This document shows positions 8,006 to 16,135 of a stretch of DNA of 32,795 bases, piece after piece; within the stretch, counting starts at the first letter, position 1; every line of letters begins with the position of its first letter. The notes beneath the pieces are model-generated. The model saw nothing but the letters and a program-made list of their open reading frames with translations, had not been told where the DNA came from and searched no databases. Source of the stretch: Acidimicrobiaceae bacterium. GTDB taxonomy: Bacteria > Actinomycetota > Acidimicrobiia > Acidimicrobiales > RAAP-2. The stretch spans positions 11,464-44,258 of the forward strand of contig PMLV01000156.1 in assembly GCA_003160635.1 (NCBI GenBank), given 5' to 3'. Made by a program: the position numbers and the translations under genes.

Positions 8006-9355
8006 GTGAGTGGGCGTGTGGCCGATCGCATCGGTATCGGCAAGGGGATCACCGGTACGGTCAATTCCGGGATCGGCCGTATGGGCGGTCGCGATGTGGT
8101 GGTAGCCCGGTCGTACTCTTCGCAACGGCGGGGGGCGCTGACCCACGCTGACGGGTTGCGGCTGGCCCAATCGGCCGATCTGGCGCGTCGGCTTCGCATC
8201 CCGTTCGTGTTCATCGTGGCCTCGAGCGGCGCTGATGTGCTCGACGGCGTCGCCGCGCTCCACGGCTGGGGCAATGCGGCGGCGGCCATCGCGGCCTGTA
8301 GCGGGATCGTGCCCGTGCTCATGGCGGCCACCGGCCCCGTCGTCTCGGGACCGGCTCTGTTGCTGGGGCTGGCCGACCTGGTCGTGATGAACGCGGAGGC
8401 GGTGGCGTTCGTCTCCGGCCCCCAGATGGTGGCGGAGTTCACCGGCGTCGAGATCGGGCTGCGACAGCTCGGTGGCGTGGCGACGCATGCCAAGTCGAGC
8501 GGCCTGTGCTCGGTGGAAACCGATGACGTGGAGGGCGCGCTGGCTTCGGTTCTGGAGTACCTCCCCTCGAACTCCGACGAGATCCCCCTTCCGACGACGA
8601 TCTCGGACCCCGTTCTCCGCTCCACCCCAGAGCTGAGGGACCTGATCCCCGAGCGCAAATCGGCCACCTACGACGTGCGGGACATCGTCCGCCATGTGGT
8701 CGATGACGGCGAGTTCCTCGAGTTGTGGCCCCGCTGGGCCGGTCAGATCGTCACCGGCCTGTGCCGGATCGGCGGCCTCTCGGTCGGGGTCGTCGCGAAC
8801 CAACCCAGGATCCTGGCCGGCACCCTCGACATCGCCGCTTCCCAAAAGGCGGCCCGGTTCGTACGGTGTTGCGACTCGTTCAACCTGCCGATCGTGAGCC
8901 TGGTGGACACGCCCGGATTCCTTCCGGGGAAGGATCTCGAGTGGCGAGGGATGATCCGCCACGGCGCCGAGCTCGCCTTCGCCTACGCCCAGGCCACCGT
9001 CCCCCGGGTCTGCCTCATTCTCCGCAAGGCCTTCGGGGGTGCGTACATCGTGATGGACTCGCGGGGGATCGGCAACGACATCTGCCTGGCCTGGCCCGCG
9101 GCCGAAATTGCGGTCATGGGGGCATCGGGCGCCGTGCAGATCCTGCATCGGGGGATCGACCCCGCCGAGAGGGCGAGTCGCGAGTCGGACTACGAAGAGG
9201 CGTTCTTGAATCCATGGCCCGCCTCCGAGCGGGGATTGGTGGACCAGGTGATCGATCCGGCAGACACCAGGATCGTGCTCTGCTCGGTCCTGCGACAGCT
9301 TTGTACCAAACGTGAGCTGCTCGTGGGCCGTAAGCATGATGCCGGGCCGCAATAG
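8006..9355 (+). CDS. Acyl-CoA carboxylase carboxyltransferase subunit, short form
   Basis: Resembles the beta (carboxyltransferase) subunit of biotin-dependent acyl-CoA carboxylases (AccD/PccB), which move CO2 from biotin to acetyl-, propionyl- or other acyl-CoA. It has 449 residues against about 510-540 in normal members. The C-terminal domain is well kept: YDVRDIVRHVVDDGEFLEL, IGGLSVGVVANQP, AARFVRCCDSFNLPIVSLVD followed by TPGFLPG, RKAFGGAYIVMDSRGIGND and the AEIAVMGASGAVQILHRG block. The N-domain begins about where other members already have residue 70, and its oxyanion segment is weakly conserved (SSGADVLDGVAALHG). The TAAATT box 8 nt before the GTG supports this start, so the shortness seems real. 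No biotin carboxylase gene lies nearby, and the substrate is unknown. Confidence 0.85.
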   Translation: MSGRVADRIGIGKGITGTVNSGIGRMGGRDVVVARSYSSQRRGALTHADGLRLAQSADLARRLRIPFVFIVASSGADVLDGVAALHGWGNAAAAIAACSGIVPVLMAATGPVVSGPALLLGLADLVVMNAEAVAFVSGPQMVAEFTGVEIGLRQLGGVATHAKSSGLCSVETDDVEGALASVLEYLPSNSDEIPLPTTISDPVLRSTPELRDLIPERKSATYDVRDIVRHVVDDGEFLELWPRWAGQIVTGLCRIGGLSVGVVANQPRILAGTLDIAASQKAARFVRCCDSFNLPIVSLVDTPGFLPGKDLEWRGMIRHGAELAFAYAQATVPRVCLILRKAFGGAYIVMDSRGIGNDICLAWPAAEIAVMGASGAVQILHRGIDPAERASRESDYEEAFLNPWPASERGLVDQVIDPADTRIVLCSVLRQLCTKRELLVGRKHDAGPQ

Positions 9356-9441
9356 CCGTGTGAACAGGATCTCAGGGGATTGTCACCAGTTCGCAACGAA
9401 TATGTGGTTCTTCCGCGCCCTGTTTTGGTAATGGATCCGGC

Positions 9442-9768
9442 ATGATCAAGAGGGTGGATCACTCGGGAGACGACACACTGTTCGTGCTGGAGTCCTGTCA
9501 CAGCACATGGATCTTCGACACAGAGAGGCTTCGCTTCCGGCGAATCCTCAAGGGCCTGGCCTTGGACGCCCACGCCGCAACCACGGCGTGGCGCGCCTAC
9601 TACGGATTGGAGATCGACCCGATATCGGAGTCGTTCGTCGTGCTCTTGAACCCCGAGGGATCACGCTTGCTCCGTTCGTGGCGACATGTCGAGCAGTGCC
9701 CACAGTGTGGGGGAAACCAGACCGCGGAATTGTCGCTCGACGAACTTCGAGGAGCGTCGTTGGGCTGA
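9442..9768 (+). CDS. Small conserved-looking protein of unknown function
   Basis: 108 residues, function not recognised. The N-terminal part (MIKRVDHSGDDTLFVLESCH and the following STWIFDTERLRFRRI) looks like a folded beta-rich segment, and the C-terminal part has CPQCGG near residue 89, half of a zinc ribbon. Codon use fits a real gene: third positions are mostly G or C. The ATG is preceded by GGTAAT 9 nt and GGA 6 nt upstream, neither decisive. It faces the ctaG-like gene with 25 nt between stops. Proteins with a similar FDT..LRFRR pattern occur as hypothetical proteins in actinobacteria as far as I recall, but I assign no function. Confidence 0.65.
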   Translation: MIKRVDHSGDDTLFVLESCHSTWIFDTERLRFRRILKGLALDAHAATTAWRAYYGLEIDPISESFVVLLNPEGSRLLRSWRHVEQCPQCGGNQTAELSLDELRGASLG

Positions 9769-9793
9769 GGTATCGGCCGATCGCCCTCTCCCC

Positions 9794-10687
9794 CTACTGC
9801 GGTGAGTCGAGGGGCGGCGTGGTGGGCGGTGATGACGAGCGGCGCGTGCGAAGGGCGCGACGGTCGGCCCGTTGGATTTCCCGCTCGACGTCCGACCACA
9901 GCAACGGCTCGGGATCTTCATCGGCCCCCGCCGTGACGTGTGCGCGCGTCATGAGGGAGAAGGCGACCGTCCAGAGCACGGCGATGGTGCACAACTTGGC
10001 CAAGAACCCGGCCAGTTGCTGGTCGAGAACCGCTGACATGCCGAGCACGGCAACGTGGTGATCGTACGAGGGGTACAGCGGTCGACGGGCGAAGATCCAC
10101 ACCACAGAAAGGAAGCTCGGCACGATCGACTGCACGATCAGGTACGCCCCGCGCCCGACGGCGGATAGGGGTTTCGCGCCGGGCAGTTCGGTGAGCACCG
10201 GCGCCCAGAGGACGAAACCCGAGAGCAGTACCAGGATCTGGATCACCACGCGGGCGGTCTGCGAGTGGGCGGCCAGGCTGACCGGCCCCGTTGTCAACGT
10301 CCCCACCGCCACCACGGTGACAAAAAGCACGGCGGGCACGGGTTTGACCGCCTGGCGCAGCACGGCATCGACGACAGCGGGTCGGGTCAGCCGCGCAATG
10401 ATCGGTCTGGGGGTCCCCGCGACAAGGAGCGGGGGTACGGCCAGCATCAGGAGGAGCCGCTGTGCCACCAGGGCCAGGAGGGACCAACGCGCGGCCAGGT
10501 CTCCGAGCGGCCACATGAACGCCGCCACCAGTGCGAGCACCGCCAGGAGGAAGAACCCGCGCTGACGCCGAGTGGGTCGATTCTCCTCGGACCGGGTGGC
10601 GAAGATGTAGGCGGCGACGAGGGCCGGGATGGCCACCGTCCAAAAGATGGTGAGCTGCCAGTCGAGGGGGTGGGCCAGTGCCGCCAT
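9794..10687 (-). CDS. CtaG-like cytochrome c oxidase assembly membrane protein
   Basis: 297 residues with seven or so hydrophobic segments, matching the caa3-type CtaG family (the actinobacterial and Bacillus membrane protein involved in copper delivery or assembly of cytochrome c oxidase). Recognisable blocks are FMWPLGDLAARWSLLALVAQ, RLLLMLAVPPLLVAGTPRPI, LVLLSGFVLWAPVLTELPG and YDHHVAVLGMSAVLDQQLAG with the H, M and D residues typical of this family. The C-terminal 45 residues are hydrophilic and charged (EREIQRADRRALRTRR), probably cytoplasmic. The ATG at 10687 has no clear ribosome site or TANNNT box. It is divergent from the PafBC gene with 29 nt between starts. Confidence 0.82.
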   Translation of the reverse strand: MAALAHPLDWQLTIFWTVAIPALVAAYIFATRSEENRPTRRQRGFFLLAVLALVAAFMWPLGDLAARWSLLALVAQRLLLMLAVPPLLVAGTPRPIIARLTRPAVVDAVLRQAVKPVPAVLFVTVVAVGTLTTGPVSLAAHSQTARVVIQILVLLSGFVLWAPVLTELPGAKPLSAVGRGAYLIVQSIVPSFLSVVWIFARRPLYPSYDHHVAVLGMSAVLDQQLAGFLAKLCTIAVLWTVAFSLMTRAHVTAGADEDPEPLLWSDVEREIQRADRRALRTRRSSSPPTTPPLDSPQ

Positions 10688-10703
10688 CAGACATCTGCCG
10701 CCG

Positions 10704-10709
10704 TAGGCT
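10704..10709 (+). promoter_or_regulatory. -10 box for pafBC-like gene (leaderless)
   Basis: TAGGCT is followed by 7 nt and then ATG at 10717. The same hexamer in nearly the same context (gccgTAGGCTc) precedes gpsA. Confidence 0.6.
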
Positions 10710-10716
10710 CTCCACG

Positions 10717-12672
10717 ATGGCTAGCCCCGCACGACTCGACCGACTGGAGCGGGTGACAGACCTCGTCCTGGTGCTGCTCAATACCGAGCAGCCCCTCACA
10801 TTGGACGCCATCGCCCTGCAGGTGCCCGGGTATCCCGAGGAGCATTCGGCGCGACGCCAGGCCTTCGAGCGGGACAAGCGACTCCTGCGTGACGAGGGAA
10901 TCCCGGTGCAGACCCAGCGGTTGTCCGGCCACGAGCAGTACGGGTATCTGATCGATCGCGACGCGTTCTACCTGCCTGACCTGGCGCTCGAGCCCGACGA
11001 GCAAGTTGCTCTCCACCTGGCCGTTGCCGGCGTGCACCTCGACGATCCTAGCGGTCGGGATGCACTCTTGAAGCTGGGCGCCACCGGTCTGGGCGAGGTG
11101 CGTCCCATCGCCACCCTGGTGACGCCGCGCGCGCTGATCGATCTCTTCGAGGCCGTGCGCACCCATACCGTGGCGTCGTTCAACTACCGTCAAGGCACGC
11201 GCCGGGTGGTTCCGGCCGGGCTCTGGTTCCGCTTCGGGCATTGGTACCTGGTGGCATGGGATCTCGACCGCGAAGCGGTGCGCACGTTTCGTGTCGACCG
11301 GATCGAGGACGCAGTGCTCCTCGGCGCTCCGGGCGGGGCTGTCCTCCCAGAAGGCATTGACATCAAGGCATCCCTGCCCGATGAACCGTGGCGGGCCGAG
11401 GGGGACGACCATGTCGTCACGCGCATCCGCGTCGACGCCATGGAAGGGCCGAGGGTGGCCGAAGAGGTCGGGAGCGACCGTATCGAGAGCCGTGCCGACG
11501 ATGGTTCGGTCATCGTCTGCTTGCAGGTGGCCGGGTTTCCCGAGCTGCGTTCGTGGATCCTCGGTCTGCTCGACCACGCCGAGATCCTCGAGCCACTCGA
11601 ATTCCGGTCCGAGCTCAGAGCGTGGCTGGTCGGCCTGGCGGAGGGCGGCGGCGAGCCCGAGGTCGACGCGGACGCTCGCGCACTTCCCGTTGCGCTTGCC
11701 GCGTCGGGCGAGCCCGCAGATGCTCGTCCCGTTCCGGGAAGGGAGACCAGTCAACGCCTCCGGCGCCTGCTCGCCGTAGTCGGATGGTTGGCGCGGGTGG
11801 GGGAGGCGCCCATCGCAGACGTGGCGCGCCGCTTCTCCATGGACGAAGGCGAGTTGATCCGGGAGCTCGAGCTGGCGGCGTGCTGCGGCGTGCCGCCGTA
11901 CACGCCCGACACGCTGATGGAGATCGAAGTGTCCGAGACCTCTGTCAGGGCCTTCCTACCCTCCGAATTCGCACGGCCCCGCCGGCTCACCCCGGCCGAG
12001 GGATTTGCCGTTGCGGCCTCGGCGCGCTTGATCATGGCCGTGCCGGGGCCCGACGATGCCGCATTGCGCCGCGCCTTGGCCAAACTTGAGGCAGCGTTGG
12101 GATCGCGCGAAGCGATCGGCATGGATGTCGACGCCCCCCCGTCCCTCGCCGCGGTGCGCGTGGCGTGCGACGCCGGTCAGTTCGTCGAGATCGACTATCA
12201 CTCGGCCTCACGGGACGAGTTGACGACTCGTGTCGTCGAGCCGGTGCAGGTGATCACCACGGACGGGCACTGGTACCTCGACGCGTTTTGCCAACGTGCC
12301 GGCGACATGCGGCGCTTCCGGGTCGACCGCATTGGCGCGGTTCGTGCCACCGAGGACACCGGTGAGCGACCCGCGCGTGCCGTACGGGCGGCGGAGGACG
12401 CGTTCCTCCCGGGGCCGGGCGCGGTCGAGGTCCAGCTCCACTTGGGCAAGGGGGCCCAGTGGGTGCCCGAGTCGGTGCCCGTGCGCGGCATGGGTCGTGC
12501 CCCTGACGGAACAGTGACCGACGTCATTCTCGACGTGGCCGGCATGGCCTGGTTCGAGCGGCTCCTCCTCCAACTGGGCCCGGATGCGTCCGTCATCCGC
12601 CCGCCCGAGCTGACCGACCTGGGGGCGCGGGCGGCCCGCAAGGTGTTGCGGCTGTACCAGCAAGAGCCGTGA
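10717..12672 (+). CDS. pafBC: WYL-domain transcription regulator, fused PafB-PafC
   Basis: 651 residues made of two tandem copies of the same architecture: winged helix (residues about 5-65), WYL domain with FRFGHWYLVAWDLDREAVRT FRVDRIED (about 165-195) and a WCX-type extension; then a second winged helix after residue 340 (LRRLLAVVGWLARVGEAPIA), and a second WYL domain with DGHWYLDAFCQRAGDMRRFR near residues 510-530. In mycobacteria PafB and PafC are separate proteins that form a heterodimer activating the RecA/LexA-independent DNA damage response; some actinobacteria have them fused. The WYL domains are thought to sense single-stranded DNA. The ATG at 10717 is chosen over the upstream GTG because TAGGCT lies 7 nt before it. 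The usual neighbours pafA, tatA and tatC are not here; a relaxase gene follows. Confidence 0.88.
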   Translation: MASPARLDRLERVTDLVLVLLNTEQPLTLDAIALQVPGYPEEHSARRQAFERDKRLLRDEGIPVQTQRLSGHEQYGYLIDRDAFYLPDLALEPDEQVALHLAVAGVHLDDPSGRDALLKLGATGLGEVRPIATLVTPRALIDLFEAVRTHTVASFNYRQGTRRVVPAGLWFRFGHWYLVAWDLDREAVRTFRVDRIEDAVLLGAPGGAVLPEGIDIKASLPDEPWRAEGDDHVVTRIRVDAMEGPRVAEEVGSDRIESRADDGSVIVCLQVAGFPELRSWILGLLDHAEILEPLEFRSELRAWLVGLAEGGGEPEVDADARALPVALAASGEPADARPVPGRETSQRLRRLLAVVGWLARVGEAPIADVARRFSMDEGELIRELELAACCGVPPYTPDTLMEIEVSETSVRAFLPSEFARPRRLTPAEGFAVAASARLIMAVPGPDDAALRRALAKLEAALGSREAIGMDVDAPPSLAAVRVACDAGQFVEIDYHSASRDELTTRVVEPVQVITTDGHWYLDAFCQRAGDMRRFRVDRIGAVRATEDTGERPARAVRAAEDAFLPGPGAVEVQLHLGKGAQWVPESVPVRGMGRAPDGTVTDVILDVAGMAWFERLLLQLGPDASVIRPPELTDLGARAARKVLRLYQQEP

Positions 12673-12779
12673 GGTCAACGCCCTGACTCGAGGTCGCGGC
12701 GCGTGGGAACCGCATGCACAGTCCCTCATCCACACCGACCATTACCCATTGCATGAGCGCATCGGGTGGGTGAGGTCAG

Positions 12780-14195
12780 GTGCTGGGAGTCCACCGCCTC
12801 ACCTCGGCAGGGGCCGACTACTACCTCAATGACATGGCCCGAGAGCTGCCGTTGCCGGCACGTTGGGACGACCGGGCCACCCGATGGACGGGGAGCGCGG
12901 CAGAAGGACTCGGATTGCGTGGCGCGCTCGATCCAACGGCCTTGCGGGCCGTTCTCGAAGGCTGTCACCCCACATCGGGACATCGGCTGCGCTCGGATCG
13001 TGCCACCGTGCGTGGCTTCGACCTGACGTTCAGCGCACCGAAGTCGGTGAGCGTGGTCTTCGCCTTGGGCGGAGACGAGGTGGCCCGTCATGTCGTCTCG
13101 GCCCACCGCGAGGGCGTGCGTGGCGCGTTGGCCTACGTCGAGACGCACGGTCTCAGCGCGCAGAGGGGTTCGGGTGAGGAACGTCATGTGGTGCCGACCA
13201 CGGGCCTCGTCGCGGCCTCGTTCACCCACGGGGTCAACCGCAACCTCGACCCCCATCTCCACACGCATGTCGTGATGGCCAACATGGTCCACGGCCCCGA
13301 CGGCCGGTGGAGTGCATGTGACCACCGCGGCCTGTCGGCACATCGTGGTGCGGCATCTGCCATCTACGAAGCGCACCTGCGAGTGGAGCTCACAGCGCGT
13401 CTGGGCGTGGCGTGGGCCGAGGCGCCTCGCCTGGGGTCCGAAGTGGTAGGAGTCTCCCCTCTCGCCATCGGTGAGTTCTCGTCGCGCTCGGCGGATATCC
13501 GGCGGCACATGTCCGAGTGGGGGTCCCACTCGGCCCGGGGTGCGCACATCGCGTGGGCCGCCACACGGCCCGCAAAGCAGGGCGAGCTCGATTTCGGCGA
13601 GCTGTCGTCGCGATGGGAACAGCGGGCTCGGGTCGTGGGCAGCGGCCGTGCGGAGATAGTGGCACTCCTGGGACGAGCCGACCAACGTGGCGGCGCGCCC
13701 ACGCTCGATGAACACCGGTTCGGTGCCGCGCTCTCGCTGTCTCCCGACGGCGCGGCGCGGCGGAGGGATGTCGCAGCCGCCTTCGGCACCGCTGCACTGG
13801 GGGGTGCGCATGCACGCAGCGTTGAGGGTCTCACCGAACTTTGGACGCCGAAGCTTTCCGAACGGGCGCAGGTTGGCGTCGCCGAGGACACGCGTACGTT
13901 GCGCAGCGTCGTCCCGGGTGGGCATCTGCTCCGGGCGCTCGGGCCGCGGCCCGTGGATCCCGCCGACCACGGAGTGTGGCGCGACGCCGCGCGGGCCATT
14001 GACGACTACCGGGCGCGTTGGGATGTGTCCAGGGCGAGCGATGTCCTCGGCACGGATGGTCTCGCCTCGGGCATCTCGTCATTGCCCACGGCGCGCCTGG
14101 TCGATCACCTGCAGACGACCCGGCACATCGACGCCGCCCGCCAGCGACTGGGTTGGCGCCCCGCGCCCGGTCATGAAATGGCCCGGGGTCGCTGA
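12780..14195 (+). CDS. MobF/TrwC-family relaxase, helicase-less
   Basis: 471 residues covering only the relaxase domain and a short tail. Relaxases of this family nick oriT through a tyrosine and lead DNA transfer in conjugation. Visible: the N-terminal tyrosine pair in LTSAGADYYLND (Y14, Y15), Asp81 in GFDLTFSAPKSVSVVFA, and the three metal-binding histidines H150 (FTHG), H161 and H163 (HLHTHVV); these positions match the TrwC metal site as I remember it (His150/161/163). A second tyrosine pair, common near residue 26 in TrwC, is missing. The usual C-terminal TraI-type helicase (several hundred residues with Walker motifs) is absent. The GTG start has GAGGT about 4-8 nt upstream. The gene ends 2 nt from the convergent coupling-protein gene. 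Confidence 0.9.
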   Translation: MLGVHRLTSAGADYYLNDMARELPLPARWDDRATRWTGSAAEGLGLRGALDPTALRAVLEGCHPTSGHRLRSDRATVRGFDLTFSAPKSVSVVFALGGDEVARHVVSAHREGVRGALAYVETHGLSAQRGSGEERHVVPTTGLVAASFTHGVNRNLDPHLHTHVVMANMVHGPDGRWSACDHRGLSAHRGAASAIYEAHLRVELTARLGVAWAEAPRLGSEVVGVSPLAIGEFSSRSADIRRHMSEWGSHSARGAHIAWAATRPAKQGELDFGELSSRWEQRARVVGSGRAEIVALLGRADQRGGAPTLDEHRFGAALSLSPDGAARRRDVAAAFGTAALGGAHARSVEGLTELWTPKLSERAQVGVAEDTRTLRSVVPGGHLLRALGPRPVDPADHGVWRDAARAIDDYRARWDVSRASDVLGTDGLASGISSLPTARLVDHLQTTRHIDAARQRLGWRPAPGHEMARGR

Positions 14196-14197
14196 CC

Positions 14198-15565
14198 TCA
14201 GCGACCCCGACCGTGCACTTCCCGCGCCAGGGACGGTGGCTCTCGCACGGACATCTCGCGCCACGGGCTCCATGCATGGGCGGGCGTGAGGCGAACCGAG
14301 CCGAACTTTCTCTCGGGCGTGACGACCAGCGCATGCCCGGGCGATCCCCGCGAGATCACATCGACCGGGCGTCGTGGGACGCGGATGGTGCCTACGGAGC
14401 TCGAGGGTCGAAGGCGACCCCGCTCGCCGACCGACTGGCCGATGGTGGTCGAAGGTACCTCGTGGTCGCCGGCGAGCGCGCTGAGGTCGCGTAGCGTGGC
14501 GACATCGGCGATCCCGGGGAAGACCACGGTGGTCCCGAACAAGGTGAGAAAGCCATCGGCGGCAGATCCCCAACGGCTACGTGCCTGCGAGAGGTCCTGC
14601 AGGCACGCCAGTACGAGAAGACCCTGCCCCGCTCCCTCGCTCAGCATGGTCGGCAGATCGGGAATCGGCGCGATGTTGGCGACCTCATCGAGCGCCAGCA
14701 ATGTCGGTGGAGATCGCTCACCACTCCTTTCGCGGTCGTAGGTGGCATCGCGGACGTCGCCGAGTGCTGCCACCACGAGCGGAGCGAACTGGTGCTGGCG
14801 GCGTCCGGCCGAGCATAGGTACATGGTATTTCCCCCTCGCACGAATTCGGCCACATCGAGTGGAGGGAGTTCCGTTGAGGCCAGCGCGGCTTCCGACCTG
14901 TAGGCAGCGAGGACGCCGGAAGCGGTAGACCAGATCCCGGACTGTTCGCGGGCATCCGTGCCGACGATACCGGCGAGCAGATCGGTCGCGGTGGCGTCTT
15001 CACCGACCGTTCGCGAAAGAATTTGCAGCGCTGTTGTGCCATCGTGCCGGTCAATCCACCGCAAAACGGTCCGCATGGGCAAAGATTCGAGCGCCGCCGC
15101 GTGGAGCAGTGGGGACAGCAACGCGCTGGCTCTTTCCGTCCAATGTTGCTCTCCCGCCGAATGTGGGACAGCGCTCCCACCGAGGCGTGACGCAGTGACC
15201 ATTGCATCAGATGTCTGCACGGCGGCATCCCAGTCAGTGGCCGTCGTCAGCGGCGACCAACCGACGCGCTCGACGGACGTCGGACACTCAATTTCACCAC
15301 TGGGATCGAAGAGAAAGGTCCATCCACTCCGGCACCGCTGTGCCGCTGTCGTCTGCATGACGTCAGGCTTCGTCGATGTGGAGACAACCGGGCCCTCGGC
15401 GAGGAAAAGATTAGGGATGACCAGGGATGATGTCTTACCCGAGCGTGAAGGACCGAGCACGAGCGTCGAGCGCTGCGGACCCGCCCACGACCAAGTTCCA
15501 TTCCTCGTTCCGAGGTAGATGCCCTGTGCATCATGCTGCAATGTGGTGGACGAGGGCCTCGTCAT
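14198..15565 (-). CDS. Conjugative coupling protein (VirD4/TraG/TraD type ATPase)
   Basis: 455 residues from the ATG at 15565. Family: hexameric DNA-pumping ATPases that link a relaxosome to a type IV secretion channel. Walker A is GPSRSGKT at residues 38-45, preceded by TLVL; the next block LVIPNLFLAEGPVVSTSTKP is typical of TraG-like proteins; Walker B is LLALDEVANIAPIP near residue 290, followed by LACLQDLSQARSRWG (sensor region) and FGTTVVFPGIAD. No transmembrane segment is visible at the N-terminus, so the protein seems soluble, unlike VirD4. The frame is open to a GTG at 15664, but the added 33 residues look non-coding and have no ribosome site; AAAGAGA lies about 9 nt before the chosen ATG. 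No VirB-type genes are present in the window. Confidence 0.87.
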   Translation of the reverse strand: MTRPSSTTLQHDAQGIYLGTRNGTWSWAGPQRSTLVLGPSRSGKTSSLVIPNLFLAEGPVVSTSTKPDVMQTTAAQRCRSGWTFLFDPSGEIECPTSVERVGWSPLTTATDWDAAVQTSDAMVTASRLGGSAVPHSAGEQHWTERASALLSPLLHAAALESLPMRTVLRWIDRHDGTTALQILSRTVGEDATATDLLAGIVGTDAREQSGIWSTASGVLAAYRSEAALASTELPPLDVAEFVRGGNTMYLCSAGRRQHQFAPLVVAALGDVRDATYDRERSGERSPPTLLALDEVANIAPIPDLPTMLSEGAGQGLLVLACLQDLSQARSRWGSAADGFLTLFGTTVVFPGIADVATLRDLSALAGDHEVPSTTIGQSVGERGRLRPSSSVGTIRVPRRPVDVISRGSPGHALVVTPERKFGSVRLTPAHAWSPWREMSVREPPSLAREVHGRGR

Positions 15566-15705
15566 CCGCGCGTCTCTTTGCGATGACGAGTATGCCTCGA
15601 CACGACCGGTTTTCTTCGTTGCGATGGTCGCGTCACCACGGTGCAGTCGCGTTGTTCGCAACACGCCAGAACATGAGAAAGGCGCGACGACATCTCATTC
15701 TCGCG

Positions 15706-15745
15706 TCGTTGGGTCGGTCGAAATGGACGCGTCGTCGACCAACGA
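15706..15745. repeat. Imperfect inverted repeat upstream of coupling-protein gene
   Basis: TCGTTGG at 15706-15712, one unpaired G, then TCG at 15714-15716 pairs with CGACCAACGA at 15736-15745, leaving a loop of about 19 nt. Origins of transfer often carry such repeats beside the nick site, so it is a candidate part of an oriT, but nothing else proves this. Confidence 0.3.
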
Positions 15746-16121
15746 ATCGGGTCGCGTAGAGAGCAAGAAAAGACGTCGCGAACAGATGATGCTTGACCTG
15801 AGCAGGTGCATAACGAAGAATGTGTGTACCCGAAGCGTTATGGAGGGTTGATATGTGCTGCGATGCAACAGTGTGCAGCGCGCCAGGCAAAGACATCGGA
15901 ATGCCAACTACGCGCCTCATGCAGTGCCTCATCACCTCAATCAGTCGTTGCAATTCGGGTAATCGGAACGGACTGCTCGTATGAAGGAATGGTCTCTGAC
16001 TCACCTTCAGACGTGTCACATGTCCCGAGCAACAAAGAAATCGGTGCGGCAGTGCGCACGACGATGTGTTTGTGACATCGGCGTGGCGCAGGCTTCACCT
16101 CTATTCAGTGACCATGCTCCT

Positions 16122-16129
16122 AGGGAGGT
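16122..16129 (+). promoter_or_regulatory. Strong ribosome binding site of histone-like gene
   Basis: AGGGAGGT, 6 nt before the GTG at 16136. This is the best Shine-Dalgarno site in the window apart from that of the binding-protein gene and fixes the start of a protein otherwise too repetitive to anchor by homology. Confidence 0.75.
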
Positions 16130-16135
16130 GCACCT

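Larger units (their letters stand above)
15566..16135. other. 570-nt non-coding region of lower GC
   Basis: Between the coupling-protein start and the histone-like gene no convincing gene is seen. Open frames here (for example 15806-16075 plus and 15633-16019 minus) have no recognisable motif, no good ribosome site, and G+C is spread evenly over codon positions. Hand counts over several 60-nt rows give about 47-57% G+C, against clearly above 60% in the flanking genes. It must contain the promoters of both flanking genes and holds an imperfect inverted repeat at 15706-15745. Confidence 0.6.

Noticed and set aside
7997-9352. 451-codon minus-strand open frame opposite the carboxyltransferase gene
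   Set aside because: Mirrors the real gene almost exactly and has no recognisable family, so it is a codon-bias shadow.
12726-13970. 414-codon minus-strand open frame opposite the relaxase gene
   Set aside because: Translation is rich in Arg, Gly and Pro without motifs, while the opposite strand encodes a relaxase with all active-site residues. It is a high-GC shadow frame.
15566-15664. N-terminal extension of the coupling protein from GTG 15664
   Set aside because: The extra 33 residues lack family similarity and the GTG has no ribosome site; ATG 15565 fits where relatives begin.
15633-16075. Open frames of 89 and 128 codons in the region before the histone-like gene
   Set aside because: No GC bias at third positions, no ribosome sites and no similarity recognised. 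Treated as non-coding.
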